Shown here: one piece after another, positions 11,918 through 25,149 of the stretch
Layout: every line of letters begins with the position of its first letter
Numbering within the stretch: the first letter of the stretch is position 1
NCBI GenBank assembly: GCA_028023455.1
Contig: JAQFVV010006309.1
Location: 3,203,482-3,267,481, forward strand
Source of the DNA: Epiperipatus broadwayi
Taxonomy: Eukaryota > Onychophora > Udeonychophora > Euonychophora > Peripatidae
Direction of reading: 5' to 3'
Length of the DNA: 64,000 bases
The notes under the pieces: model-generated
The model's input: only the letters and a program-made list of their open reading frames with translations
Told to the model about the DNA's origin: nothing
Database searches by the model: none
Program-made: the position numbers and the translations under genes

Positions 11918-13604
11918 GTTTTTGTTGTATTATATATTGAACTATTTCCATCATCTAATATAAATATTGAATGTCTTTAGAAAAATTTAAGCTTGTTTAA
12001 ATATTCCAAATACATTCAACTGTTAATAATAGAACACAGGTTAGTATATGCACAATGTTTTGAGAGGTATTATTTTCCCCTCTTCTTGATATGTTCTTGG
12101 TCTGACCAGTGACAGTACTAGCATGGGAATCAAACATGGACCCTTAGATTTTTGAATTTTAAGTTAATGCTCTATCCAACTGAGTCATCCTGCCAAAGGC
12201 AACAGTCAGTAGAAATTTCATATACTTATATATATGAGGTCCCTCTTTATTTCTCCATTTCCTAAGAGCACAATTGATTAGTGCTTTCCATATATTATGT
12301 ATAGAGACACTAGGTTAACTTATGGGGTTGTTTGTCATTGTCATGTGAACAGCTTCTCTTTAAATTTTCTTCTTTGTATCTTTTCTTCCTCTATCCAATA
12401 TTTTTGTATTTTCCTAACTGAACATATTTTTATTGTAATTTACATGGTCTGCTATCTTGTACATATCTGTTTTCTCTTTTCTAATCATCAGTTTGTTCTT
12501 GTAATCACTTTTTATTGGAATGACTGGTCCTACCAATATATGTTCTTTCACATTCATATGGTATTTCATAGATGTGGTTTTTGCTTTTCAGCATTTCCAG
12601 TGTAGGCTTTGTAGATGTTAGAATTCCTCATAATGTGGTATGGCACTGGAAAGCCATTTCATGTTATACTGATAGCAGATTTTGTCTTAATTTGTCTGCC
12701 ATTTTTGGTAAGTACGGATACACTACTGTACCAATAATTGTTTTTTTTCTTTTGATGATTTTTTTTTGTTGTGTATTTAAGGTTTTCTTAATAACAGCTG
12801 ATGAATAACCAATTTTTATAATAGTTTGTTCTATATAGATCTTTTTCAAATCACTTGTTTCTGAACAAACTTTTTTTGTTCTGTTCCATAGTGATATAAT
12901 ATAACTCCATGGTTTGTGTTTCTGGTGTAATTGGATGTATATGTTAGTATTTTCCTGTGGGTTTTCTGTAAATTGTAGTTTTGATTTCACCATAAGGGAG
13001 TCTTGTCAGTAGAACATCTAAAAATGCCATTTTTTGTTATTGTTCTGATACTATTGTGAATTTAATTGAAGGAGTATGTTGTTGATGTGTTTCCAGAATG
13101 CATCATCATTATAGTGAAGCCAAACATTAGCTTAGTATGGAGTAGTTCTTATGGTTGTAGTTTCAAGTTCTTCAATGTAAATATTGCTAATCAGGGGTAA
13201 CAATGGTGAGCCCAATAGCCAATTCTTAATTTTGTTGAAATAATTCTGTGTTGTATTGAAAGTAGGTTGTTGTTATGCTTAATGTTAATTGTTTCACTAT
13301 ATTATCAATATGAAGAATTGATATGGTTTCTAAGCTATTATCATCATCAATTATTCTTTTTCTTACAATAGACAATGCTTCTTCACGTGATACATTTATA
13401 AATAATTTTTTATATACACATGATGTGGAGTGTTTCTCCACTGTAATAATCTAAAATACCACTAAATTTTGTTAGTTTCTGTATATGATGTGATAAATCT
13501 TAGCTTCATTGTGTACCTGTTTTGTATTTTTCCTTCTGTACAACTTTTTAGAATACAAATGATAAAGGTGTCTACTGTTAGCCTATAACTAAGATTGTCT
13601 ATAT
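11918..13604 (-). pseudogene. Decayed Penelope-like element (PLE copy 1): RT plus GIY-YIG
   Basis: Read on the minus strand from 13604 down: an RT fragment containing MKLRFITSYTET (fingers), a segment with SREEALSIVRKRI and TTYFQYNTELFQQN (13441-13226), a post-RT segment with VCSETSDL and IIGTVVYPYLPKMADKLR (12993-12664), then a GIY-YIG endonuclease remnant beginning HIYEIPYECERTY (about 12620 downward). Each block matches the better copies at 39.2-40.4 and 41.0-42.2 kb. Stops and frameshifts occur throughout. The outer end at about 11930 (ATTGAACTATTTCCATCATC) is the family terminus. Candidate flanking duplications are GTACAAATAAT (11907-11917) and GTACAATTAAT (13605-13615), 10 of 11 matching. 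The element is 5'-truncated inside RT. Confidence 0.75.
12120..12194 (-). ncRNA. tRNA-like module inside PLE copy 1
   Basis: The minus strand reads GGCAGGATGACTCAGTTGGATAGAGC (acceptor-like start and a good D-arm/box A). It continues with an extended anticodon-arm region and CATGTTTGATTCCCATG, a decayed T-arm. The equivalent module is present in the other two PLE copies (39101-39180 and 42224-42303), always between the endonuclease stop and the terminal repeats, so it is part of the element rather than a chance host tRNA. Confidence 0.6.
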
Positions 13605-14689
13605 GTACAATTAATATTGCAAATCTTTTTTTTCATATATGCAAAGTTCTATTTTGTATAAAATAAAATAAATATAATAAAAATGTATAATCATTGGAAT
13701 ATTCAAATAAAAATTATCAATCCTGCAAGGATGAATTTTTAAATGAAATTTTATAAATGAAGTTTACTTTTTATCATTTTATAGTCTAGAAATCATACTA
13801 TTATATATATTAAAGAACTTTACATTGTGAAGATAAATATCTGACAGCTTAATAAAACTCTGTTAAATTTTCTCTGGTTTCAAGTAGTTACCTTTTTTTT
13901 TTCAGGTAGCTATCCATAGTCTTTGCATTAGGCTGGTTAGTAGTGCCATTAAAAAGACAATTAAGAACCCTGGAATATACACACACATATATCAGATTTA
14001 ATAGTTGTGTATACTTCAAGTTTTACTCTTTTAAATAAGGCAAGTGAAATTTGCAAATATAAATAAATTTCAAGCCTGGGTTTAGCAGAAGCGATGACAA
14101 ATTTTACCATGAAACTGTTTCTGAGGGCTTAGTATAGTCAGGTTCATAATTCAGAATTTTTGTATTATGTAACATTTTATGCTTTAATTAAGTAATGAAT
14201 GCTCTCTTTCATAATATGTATATTTTTCATAACATTTATTATAAAAAATAATAAAAATTGTGTGAAAATAATTACATATGAATATCTAACTACTTTACCA
14301 GAATACTATAATCTTTTTAAGCTGAAGCACATATTTTTACTTAACTGAATCCTAATATATCTTTATGTCATTTAACAATGAGATGTAATTAGCATTTTAC
14401 CTCTTTATTAGAGTAAATGCATAGTTTTATTGGGGGGGGGGGACTTTGATATTAATTAATCATCGATACTACTCTGTGAGCTTATAATAATTTTAAAGAA
14501 ACAACATATTTTGGGGTTATAATACCAATTAATTTCTCTAATTAAGCATTTAATATCCTTTTAAAATCACTTATAATTATAAAAATTTGTTAAGAAAATA
14601 TTCCTATTGAAAGTTATTTGAAGAGCTATTTTATTACTTGAAGTATAATCAATAAATTTTTAATAACTCAGTATCAAACTGGATTCTAA
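13605..14689. other. No recognisable gene or element
   Basis: A+T-rich, with a G9 homopolymer run near 14433. No long frame, exon or shared repeat was found. Confidence 0.4.
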
Positions 14690-14799
14690 GGATAAGGTAA
14701 TCAGGTAAAAGTTCACTATAACGGTCTATGGTTGTTTGCCCTCTATTGTTTAAAATTTAAACTAAATTGCTTGAGAATCTGACGTGTATGTTATTATAT

Positions 14800-15560
14800 T
14801 ACCCTCCACACATGTGTTCAATTAGCAGTGTAAAATATGAGTAAACTCTCAATCCAAGTCACAGGATAAAAACTTTGAAATTATAAGAATGGTCATCTTA
14901 TCTTCATACCTAAATGCAATTACATAGGCAAATCTTAAGCATCTTGGAACAAGAGTGTAAATATATATTTTATTTTCTTAAATTTTTTATATGCTCTTAA
15001 CACTAGTGAAATTTTAAAATTAATATGTGTCAATATTAGATGTTATACTTAATGGATATAATCAAGAAATTTTTACTAAGATGAAGATAAGGTGTCTGTT
15101 TTTATCTTTTCAAAATCTTTATCTTGTGACTTGGATCAGGAGTTTACTTGTATTTAACAACATCAATTGAATATTGTAGTTCAGTGCACATGTGGAAGTT
15201 TGATTACCTTTTCCTTAGATTTACAGCTTGACACTATCCTAGTAAAAATTTATTGAATATTTGAATTAAGTATAACATCTTCTAATATTGACACATAGTA
15301 AATTTTAATATTTCTCACGTACTAATAGGATATAAAAAAGAAATGTAAGTAAAGTGAATAATTTATATATTCATGCTCTCATTCCAAAATGCTTAAGATT
15401 TGCCAATATAATTGCATTTACATATAAAGATAAGGTGATCATTCTTATCTTTTCAATATCTTTATCTTGTGATTTGGATTGCGAGTTTACTCATTTATAA
15501 CATTGCTAATTGAATACTACAGTTTGGCTGATGTGTGAAGGTTTGATTACATTCTCCTTA
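14800..15560. repeat. Inverted and tandem array of a ~200-bp foldback family (family F)
   Basis: The left arm (about 14805-14975) contains CTCCACACATGTG, GAGTAAACTCTCAATCCAAGTCACAGGATAAA, AAGAATGGTCATCTTATCTT, CAATTACATAGGCAAATCTTAAGCAT. The right arm (about 15365-15545) is its inverse: ATGCTTAAGATTTGCCAATATAATTGCA, GATCATTCTTATCTTTTC, ATCTTGTGATTTGGATTGCGAGTTTACTC, TGTGTGAAGG. A further partial inverted copy lies between them (15075-15225). The family recurs at 32560-33010 and 43215-43345. No protein is encoded. This is probably a foldback or MITE-type DNA element that has inserted into itself. Confidence 0.7.
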
Positions 15561-18500
15561 GAATTATATATATTGTGCCCTTTTCTATAGGTCAGTAATA
15601 GTCCATCTCAGTCAATTACTAAAAATTTTAAATTTTAGAATATGTTCTTTTGATTTATTAATTATGGTTTGTCATTTATATTATAAAGTACAATTTGAAG
15701 CTAAAGAAAATACATGGTATATAAAATTATAGTGAATCATTTAAAAATAGTTAAATAAAGCTTAAAATATTGTTTCATGTGGTTGTAAAAGCTGGCCATA
15801 TTAAATAACACAGCTATAATTATTAAAAGTATATTTAAAAAATTCGATTTTAATAGTTTAAAACTTATAGTTAATAAATGCTATGTTTAAATTTATAATC
15901 ATATTTAATAATCAAAATTAATATAGTACATTTTAAATATAAACTTTATGATGGTGAAAATTGTATTTAATTCTATATTTTAAATTATTTTTCCAAATTT
16001 TTATAATTATATTATTAAATATAATAAGTGTATCAATTTTATAAATCTGGGCAGAGAAATAGATTAAAAAATCGTCTGTCAAAGTTATTGATCATGTGAC
16101 TTGTATAATGCATACTTTCACACACTGCTTGTTTGAATTAATAACAAAGTTTAAAATATTTTAAAAGATTACATTATAGAATTGGATGGAATTATTGCCT
16201 AGCATAAAGCAAATATTAAATATTAAGTTAACTATCGTATAACATGCTTAAATGATGTAATAAAGACGAATACACTCATAATATAAAAATTAAATATTTT
16301 GTTTAAATAAAACAAGATAAATGGAATATTAAGAATGGAATAGGTTATTAAAAATTATTTTAAAAGTTATTTTAAATGTTTAAATAATTTTGATAAAGTA
16401 ATAATTGATTTAAAAGTAGTATTTTAAATAATATTTTGAGTTATTACGTCATAAATTTTTATTTTAAAGATTCAATTCTGTAAAAAACTAAAAATATGTA
16501 AATTTGTTCTCAAGCTAAAAGTGAGAATCAACCAATCAAATGAGGTATTCTTACAGTCTATAAATATGAATTGCACGGGGGGTATCAAGGGAGATTAATA
16601 ATGTATTAAAACCAGAGAAAGGTATATTAACAGCTATCAAAGAGATAGTATTTTTAAAATTTTTATTTTAGTCAAATTTTTTTTAATACTTTCTTATAGT
16701 TTTATTTTCAGAAACTAATTGATAATTTTTAAAAGTATTTTGCAAAAGAGAGTTTAAAATATATATATATTTGGGATCTTCGTGAAAATGGTTTGCTAGT
16801 TTTTAAAGTACTTGCCAGGATTATTTTATCTGAAATTTGACCTAAACTTCGCAATGAAAAGATGGATATACTGTAGAATAAAATGCATATAAATTCTAAT
16901 AATATAAAAATGTTTTTAGAATATTTTGATACAACTTTGTTAGTGCTTCACCGGAGAACTATTCTAGTGCATAAAAACCCGGACATTATACTGATACAGT
17001 GCAAAGTTATTTTCTGTTTAAAAGGGAAAAATTGGAGACACATTATTATTTAGATAAGTTTATTCAAGATTTATTTTTTAAAAATAGTAATAAGACAATT
17101 ATATCTTATGAATCGTTTTATATAATACTATATCAAAAGGAGTAAAATGTTATATCCTTTCTGAAGGTAACATTTTAAAAAAAAAAATATTTTCAAGAGT
17201 TAAAGAAAGAACCCAGGAGAATATGTTACTGAAGCATTTTTGATATTAAAACCTCCAGTCTTAGAATTGTTTAAAATGTACTTAGAAAACATTTGTTTAA
17301 AAGTACTTGAAGTTTTTTTTAAAAAGGTGATATATAAAAAAAATACCGAACGAAAGTTTAAATGTATTAAGAAGGAAACATATATAAAAAAGTGAACATA
17401 TAGTTGAATAAAAGATGGATCCATGAAAATACAAATAGTACTTAAAAGTTTATCGAATATTTTTAAAGTTAAATTAGATGGAGGATGCATCGGATACGCC
17501 ACAGAGAATATTGGCAGAGAATATTGAAGAAATTTCACGGGATTAATTAATATTATGATTTAATAATTATCGTCCTAAATACTAAAACCAAGGATTATTT
17601 TCTATAAATTTTACTAAATGGATTAATATTTATTTTTATTTTTAAACTTTAATGCGCTTGGAGGAGAACATTTTAAAATTCTAGAGAAAATAATAAACAT
17701 TTTGGACTTATCAGGAACAATTGTCAAGAAAATATGTAATTATAGTTTTGATTCCTTTTATTTTATTAACCTAGTTTAAATCTAATTTTTTTTTATAAGA
17801 TTAGGAAAACATAAAACATTAATTTGTTGATGATATAAAATTTTATAATGGAATAATCTAATAATTTAGATAAGAATATATTTTAAAATAAAGTGTATGA
17901 ATGTATATTTCTTTATGTTTGTAATGATCGGTATCTAGTGGATGAAGAAGCCTACTGAATATGATGACCAGATAAAGGTTATTTTGGTAATAGTAATAAC
18001 TATTAATAATTTATAATGTATATTTTTGTTTTCTTTAGATCATCTATGAATTGTAAGAATGAAGTGTAAAAGTTTTAATTATATGTAACGCATTTCATAC
18101 AACATTTAAAAAATATTATGAGATAGGATTGATTTGAAAATATGCATACAATGATTTTTTTTATATATATATTAATGATATAATCCAACATAATAACAAA
18201 TAGTTATGTGATTCTTTTAAAATTTTCATGTTGGGATATTCAAATATTGTTTGATTAGATTATATATGATTAAGCATACAGAATGATGAAGTGGACAGAC
18301 TTTTCTTATGGAACAGCTAGATTGTTTTAAAATTATCAGTGAATTTTATTTATTGTTTTGTAAATGCAGATAGTTATTTATCGATGTAAGATGTGAAAAA
18401 TCTTAAGAAATAATGTTGAGATAGTGGCTTGGAAGTACTTAGTGAACAGGAAACCAAGATGATGTTTTTAAGAAATAGGATATGATAAGGAATAGAAATA

Positions 18501-20626
18501 ATATTTAGTCTTTATGTGAATATCAGCATAGTTAACAAAGCCCTATGACTGGTACACATTTTATTTGGACAGTGTTTTATTTTTCTTTAAATATTTGATG
18601 TTCTAATAAAGCTGAAGAAATAGCTTTAACATCGTTCATGTATTGAAGGTTATTAGACAGGTAAAGGTCATACCTCTTTGCACTGTGCCATGTTTTTTTT
18701 TGAGATATATTATGAGTGATACTCTAGCTTTCTTCCTTAAATCCTATACATCTGTTTCGCTATCTTTATTTCATGTAACTGCATCGTTTAGTAAGATATT
18801 TTGAAAAGAAATGGTAAATAATTTAGAACTTAGGTTATGCTATCGTTTTGTATAAGATTGGTTTATTTGCTTAGAAGGAATAGAATTTTATAACTTAAAA
18901 TTGAAGGTCCAATGAATCCTAAAGGAAAGGAAAGAATCATAGAATATATTTTTGAATTTATTTCGGAAATGAAATATAAATTTTGGAATAGAGTATCTAA
19001 ACAAGATATTTTCTTTAAAATGTTAATTATTTTTTTAAATGCTTTATTTTTATTTTTAAGAGAAAAATAAGTATTGCATATTTTTAAAATACAATAGTAC
19101 AATGTAAATTATATAATCAATATGCATAGTATATTTTTTTGTTTATTGAATAACAGGAATATATTGATTATTACACTTACATCATACTAAAGTAAGGCTA
19201 AATAAGAATATATTATGATTAGTAAACATCATGTGATAAAACACTAAAATCTAGTACTGAATTTTGGATGAATATTTTATGTAACATCTTTGACTTTACA
19301 TGATGAAATTTTTTTTTAATATTTTGAGAAATCCATACTCATTATAAAGTTAATTTTATTTTCTGTAGAATGTTTTCCTATGAATGTTTTAAAATAAGCT
19401 AGTTTTAATAATATTAAGGATGAAATATTTTGCTAATAAAATAAGTAAATATATTTATAATAAGTTAACCATAATGAGAAACCAAATGGTAAATTTTTTT
19501 ATTATTTTGTCTTAAGTATAAATAAAGATATAACTAAACTATAAACTATTTTTATATAACTTAGTAGATAAAAATGTAAGATTAAAATAAGGATATCCAT
19601 TGTAAATAGTGTACATAAATTGTTTATTTTATTTATTGTTGTTAATAAACTTTGTTAAAATTTGTTTTTCAAAATTTTTGTGTCTTGATTGTTTATTTCT
19701 CCACTTCACTGCATGAAATCACGATATATATTCATAATAATTGAAACAAATATATAATTTTGCACAAAAAAATAAACAGAGAAGTATTTTAAATATTTTA
19801 TTGGTATTCTTTTAATTAAATAATCATAATTTTATATTATTTTATTGGTCATAAATCAGTTATCACAATAGTATACTGAATTATATGCTATCAGTTGCCA
19901 CACATACTTTTGTTTAGCAGATTATCAAATGCTACCACGTATTTATTATATCATTACATGAAGATAAAAGATTATGTTAAATTATTTTATTTTATTATGG
20001 TAATAAAAATATAATGAAAAGAAAAGATATACAGAATTAGTTAAACAATGAAGAATATTATTATTATTTATTATTATTAGTTTCAGTGTAGTAGATTATG
20101 ACATAAAATCCCTTCTCATATTTTACTACCGTATTTTTTATTAACTTAGAATAAACTTTATGAACCTGAGATTTTTATTGAGCTAGATTATTACAAATAG
20201 AAGATTGACTTAATTATTAGTTTAATCTTAGTGAGTAGAAGTTATTAAAGTCGTAAGAATACTATGAGTTTGTTATTTGAAATAGTAATAAGGGGGGATA
20301 GTGTTCTTATGCCATTGAGGTAATATCCTGTGGGATATTGGCTCAATGTAATCTATCTTGTCACCTGTATTTTCACTTCAAGTCTCATGAAAATATTAAA
20401 TATTTATTTAATTTATTTTATAAACTGAACCTTATTCGTATTTTAAATTTGAGCTAGTAAAATATTTAATTTTAATGCTGAATATTTTATTTATTAATTA
20501 TTAACTGAGCTAGAACCCGTTTTATTTTTTATCATATACTATTCTGAAGTGAGGATGCACAGTCAAGATTAGAATATATATGTAGTAAAGTTAGTATAGT
20601 TTTTATTTTTTGTTGTTTTTGATACT
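15561..20626. other. Long stretch without recognisable genes or repeats
   Basis: About 5 kb of very A+T-rich DNA. Open frames at 17200-17538 and 18863-19102 (-) have low-complexity translations and no domain I recognise. A CCAAT-like (about 16530) and TATA-like (TATAAATA, about 16559) pair was noted, but nothing downstream supports a transcription unit. Confidence 0.45.
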
Positions 20627-20642
20627 AAAAGATGTCATAAGA

Positions 20643-20759
20643 GTCTTGCGTTGTTAGCCGAGAGGTATCGCAGTCGCCATGCAAGCAAGTAGTTGGTTGC
20701 AGACGGGTGTGGGTTCGCGTCCCGGCAGATGCTATGACATATGAAAAAAAAAAAAAAAA
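20643..20759 (+). repeat. tRNA-derived SINE, family A, with target-site duplication
   Basis: The tRNA-like head has box A (TTAGCCGAGAGGT) and box B (GGGTTCGCGTCCCGG), followed by GATGCTATGACATATG and an A16 tail. The insertion is flanked by GATGTCATAAGA at 20631-20642 and 20760-20771, a perfect 12-bp duplication, longer if the A-run is counted. A polyA tail and TSD show LINE-mediated retroposition. The body is ~117 bp, close to the tRNA unit plus a short tail. Confidence 0.9.
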
Positions 20760-20771
20760 GATGTCATAAGA

Positions 20772-21810
20772 ATCCAATTTACAGTATTTATAAATAAGAG
20801 GAATGTTTCATAACTTTTTAAAGAAAGGGCATTTATTTATTAAATGTGTTTTTCTTTTGTTTTTTAATCCATTTTATATTTTATGTTTTATCTTTCTTAT
20901 CCAGTATAAAAGTAATATGTTCTATTATGCAATATGGTTTTAAGTTTTTTTTTTTCCAATATTTAGTATCACATATGAAATAATGACACAAAAGAAAAAA
21001 TATGTCTATAAATTATATTTATTAAGTGATTAGGAAAATCTCAGAAAATAAAATAATGCAAGTATCTATTTATGTTAAATTTAGCCCATTTTAGGATAGC
21101 ATTATATGGCAACCTTTTGAAAATATTCTATAATCATTTTCTTATAATTTATTAAATCTATCATGGAAAATCTTTCATGGTTAACTTATATTTAGCCAAT
21201 TCTGAATAACATTGAACTTTGTTGTTTTTTCACCCTTGAACGAATTTTATAGCAATCACAGGTAATATATGGCAGAAACAAATTTTCATAACTTTTTGTT
21301 TTCAGCAGCAGTATCTTTTTACATAGGAATATGATCATTCCAACTCTAAGAAAAAAAGTTTAAAAAACCATAATAACACCTGAGATGAGTTTTGCAATAA
21401 CTATACCAACTAATTTACGAATCACAAATATATTCACATAGAAAACATATTGATCCATTACTCTGTTTATTTGATATTTTGCTATGTCATCTTCTAATTT
21501 CTTTTTTGCTAAAGACTGTTCTTTTTGAAATACTTTAATACAGTGATCTATTATACCTCTTCATTGTATTCTATTTTTTATCATATCTTTCCAATGGAAA
21601 CAATCAATCACTTCTTTAGAATGTTTTTGAGATAATATTTATAACATAATTTTTTATAACAAAAGTTTAGCAACTCTTGAACAATTAGAAGAAAAGGTTC
21701 AATTATGCCAAAATAATTAATTCACATATGTATTATTCATTGCAATCTCTAAGTAATATACATGTTAAACATCACATGATCACCATTTTTTATGCTTGCA
21801 CATAACTGTT
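20772..21810. other. No recognisable gene or element
   Basis: A+T-rich DNA without exon-like segments or repeats shared elsewhere in the window. Confidence 0.4.
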
Positions 21811-21963
21811 ATTAACACAGGCAAAACTTTCAAAACTAGTCTGGGGATATTGGATGAGTGGGCACTAGATAGAGATTTTATGCACAAGCCTTCTGGCATT
21901 CATTGATTACTCTAGCTAGCACTGAGTGGCACTACTGTATTGGAGAGTTTTGCCTGTGTTAAT
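21811..21963. mobile_element. 153-bp MITE with 18-bp perfect terminal inverted repeats
   Basis: The termini ATTAACACAGGCAAAACT (21811-21828) and AGTTTTGCCTGTGTTAAT (21946-21963) are exact inverses. The interior (AACTAGTCTGGGGATATTGG, GGGCACTAGATAGAG, TTGATTACTCTAGCTAGC, GTGGCACTACTGT) matches the right part of the larger foldback at 48900-49551, so the two are one family. No coding capacity is present. Confidence 0.8.
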
Positions 21964-22978
21964 ATACATGTTCTGATGAATAACACTGACTTTATGAATG
22001 ATCAGCCATTAATAAAAATTCCCTGAGAGAGCTATCATTATACACTAAATATATTTTTATGATAATATTCAATATTAATATAATTGTATAATAGCAATGC
22101 TGATAATCAAAATACATTATTATATTCAATCTTAGATGTTAAACCCACTGTGAAATACATAAATCTATAGCAATATTACATGACTTTTTCATATGATTAT
22201 TTCCTATCAAACACCAAAGCCAGAAAGTAGTCAGATGGTAACATTATACCACTATAGCATATGTTGGTTATTCAAGTGCAAAGTAGATATTTATATAGTA
22301 GAACAAAAAAAAAAAAAATTGCTCTTTGATATGTAAAATCTTTCAGCAGAAATATTTAATGCTTTTAAATAATAATTATTGAATGGTCCATTACTTATAA
22401 GATCATATGGCATGGATGCATCAGAAGTGAAAGAGTTTAACTGCAATCCATAGGTAGTTGTTTTAACTCGTTGACAATGATAAAAAAACTAGAACTTTTT
22501 ATTTTTAATTGATTCCAAAAAAAAATTATCCGGTTATGGTGATAAATTGACATATTATTTCATAAATATAAATGTGTATTAATATAGTTGCTTGAATGTA
22601 TGAATAAATAAATCACTAATGGATTGTATGCTTTTCTGGCGGAAGATACGTGATAGTCTTCCTACGGAATCTTTTTGTTTTTAAACATTTTCTATATCTT
22701 AGACCCGTACTATTATGGTTGTGTTTTTGTCATACTTTGCCTATATAACACACATTTATTTTACTGTAAAAAGGCTAATATTTGTACAGTTTGTTACTAC
22801 TAAAGCTTTTTAATAAGAAAAAAGTATCTACGGGATATATACATTATGTGCAGAGTTACATGCGTATACGTATTTAAAATTTTTCAAAGTAATTATATGT
22901 TTGTAGATAGCTCAATCTTAGACTAAGGGAATAAGAACTATATTATCAAATAATATTTGTGGTCCAATTAAACGTACT

Positions 22979-23089
22979 TTTTTTTTCCATGTGTCATAGC
23001 ATCGGCCGGGACGCGAACCCACAACCGTCTGCAACCAACTACTTGCTTGCATAGCAGCTGCGATACCTCTCGGCTAACAACGCAAGACT
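22979..23089 (-). repeat. tRNA-derived SINE, family A, with target-site duplication
   Basis: A minus-strand SINE of the same subtype as 20643-20759 (TTGCGTTGTTAGCCGAGAGG head, GCAAGCAAGTAGTTGGTTGC middle, GGGTTCGCGTCCCGG box B, GATGCTATGACACATGG tail and A-run). It is flanked by CAATTAAACGTACT at 22965-22978 and 23090-23103, a perfect 14-bp duplication. The subtype differs from the TGGTCGAGAGGTCAGC copies in the anticodon-arm region. Confidence 0.9.
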
Positions 23090-23103
23090 CAATTAAACGT
23101 ACT

Positions 23104-24147
23104 TAACGCAAATTTTTTCAGTAGTAAGCATTTCAATATTTAAAACCACATCATAAGTTTTAATCAATTCTTTACGTTATTCAAATCTGTAACTTTATGT
23201 CATAAAAAAGTTTTAGAAAGATATATAATCTACTTGTGTAAATATGTGTGATATAAATATTGTTTAATTGAATTTTTTAACTTTTAAAATTATAGACTTT
23301 TACAATCAGTTTCTTTTTAATTCACTCTTGAAATATTGCGTCTATGTTTAGAATAATAATAGCAATTTTTTAAATGTTTAGAGTTGAATGTTTCTCCCCG
23401 GTGGCGTCATCAATCTGCGAAACAGTCAGACATACATTGTTATGCTTTTAAATTTTTATAACTTTCCTTAAGTTTAACATTTTAGAGAAAAGTGAATGAT
23501 TCAAACATAAATCTTAGCATAAAAATATTTTTCACTTTAAATCAACCTTTTGTAAATTGCTCAGTTAAAATTTATTTTTCTTTAATGTAGAAAGAATGTA
23601 TAGAATTAATCTACAATAGACATCAAAAAGATTTTGTTTTTATAGTTTTTAAATTTTTGTTTGTTCGAAAAAATTTTAAGTTGATAATCTTAAACAAATA
23701 GCGCCAGTCTAAGTTTTTGTAAATATGGTTATATGTTATTGTTATAACCTGAAGTTTCTTTTGGTTAGACTATATTTGTAATATATAAACAGAAAAGTAG
23801 TTCTTTTTGTTCATTCTTTTCTTGTCATTTATTTACTCTCTATCTTTTTATTTCTTATAATTGATTTATCTTTAGTACATAATTCATTTTCTATCTTAAA
23901 ATAGTTTATAAATCTAATGACTTTAAAAAGTACTGCTAAATATGAATAGATTTTTTATATTCTGTAAAAAAAAATTAACAATTACTTCTACAAGATATTA
24001 AAAATGGGTAGAAATCAGTACCTATCTTGCATATATGTGGGCAGTGGAAAAGTGCTAAGATATCAACACAAACAGACATTTAGTTGTTTGATGATCTAGC
24101 TTTCCTTATTAATGGAGAGTTGTTTGCAAAATGTATGCATAGAGAGT
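23104..24147. other. No recognisable gene or element
   Basis: A+T-rich, with no long frame. A slightly G+C-richer patch near 23395-23430 (CTCCCCGGTGGCGTCATC) is too short to call. Confidence 0.4.
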
Positions 24148-24170
24148 GTTGTGTGTGTGTGTGTGTGTGT
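24148..24170. repeat. (GT)n microsatellite
   Basis: An uninterrupted GT run of about 11 units, directly readable. Confidence 0.9.
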
Positions 24171-24309
24171 AGTCTGGGTTATATTGTCATGATATAGTGG
24201 AATTGAAGTGAAGGTGCATTAATTAATATAAACCTGAAAACTTGAAATTATTAACAGTTTTTTCTCTCTCTCTAAAATATTAGGATATATAATCTCAGTA
24301 CTGATTTAG

Positions 24310-24470
24310 TGTGTGCTCCACCACCACCATTTTGAATTCTAAGGACCACCCAAAACCACTGCTAACATATCCATGTGATAAATGACTTCGAATAACCTAC
24401 ACAGGGCTGCTTGGATATGTCAGCAGTGGTTTTTGGTGATCCTTAGAATTTAAAATGGTGGTAAATGTAG
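24310..24470. repeat. Foldback element (CCACCATTTTGAATTCTAAGG family)
   Basis: The left arm (about 24315-24372) has ACCACCATTTTGAATTCTAA, GGACCACCCAAAACCACTGC and TAACATATCCA. The right arm (about 24411-24466) has TGGATATGTCAGCAGTGG, TTTTTGGTGATCCTTAGAAT and TTAAAATGGTGGT. They are inverse with few mismatches. A diverged half-copy follows at 24735-24970 (CAGCAGTGGTTTTGTGTGGT, CCTTAGAATTCAAAATGGC). Confidence 0.7.
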
Positions 24471-25149
24471 TATAAATACTAAAAGCTTATAACCTCTAAA
24501 ATATACATTTTATTACAATAATGATGGCATGATGCTACAAAGTATGCAGAGAAGGGAAAGGATGTTTTTGATGATAAAAAGTATCTTCCAAAAAATACAG
24601 AAGTGCAATCTAATTAAGTTCATAATTTCAAAATACTAAAAGCTTATAACTTTTAAAATAGAAAATTTTATTAAAATATATACCTATAACCATATGTTGA
24701 AATAACATATTAATTTTATAATTAATCGGATTTTTTCTTAGCAGAAAGAAACAATGGTGGTACATGCAAAATGGAGGTAAGAAAAAATAATGTTCACATT
24801 TGATCTTCTGACATGAATATCAGATCTATACTTATTAATGATTGGTGTAAATTGTAATTTTGTAACAAATGGTCATATCGCGACCTTGTGTAGATTATTC
24901 GATGTCATTTATTGCTTGCATGCATCAGCAGTGGTTTTGTGTGGTCCTTAGAATTCAAAATGGCTGTGAGCATACTCTAAATTGATACCTATAATTTCTA
25001 TTGATTACACACTTATTAAAATGTATTATTTCTTTTCTCCTTTTTGTATGTACTTCTATATAGAAATACATATTATACTACAAAGGCATCAAAAAAAAAA
25101 TGTTGTCTTATGTAAATAATCTGATTATTTTAAAATTTCCTTTGTTACC

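Noticed and set aside
12297-12808. Plus-strand open frames of 102 and 78 codons
   Set aside because: They are antisense shadows of the minus-strand PLE endonuclease remnant; the equivalent antisense frames appear at 39269-39607 and 41797-42120.
16530-16640. CCAAT-like and TATA-like boxes with ~28-bp spacing (AACCAATCAAATG ... TCTATAAATATG)
   Set aside because: Such motifs are expected by chance in very A+T-rich DNA, and no exon or conserved frame follows.
17200-17538. 112-codon minus-strand frame
   Set aside because: Low-complexity hydrophobic composition, no domain and no splice context; consistent with chance in A+T-rich DNA.
20643-20745. A functional tRNA gene
   Set aside because: The polyA tail, TSD and several dispersed copies with non-canonical box B show a SINE, not a tRNA gene.
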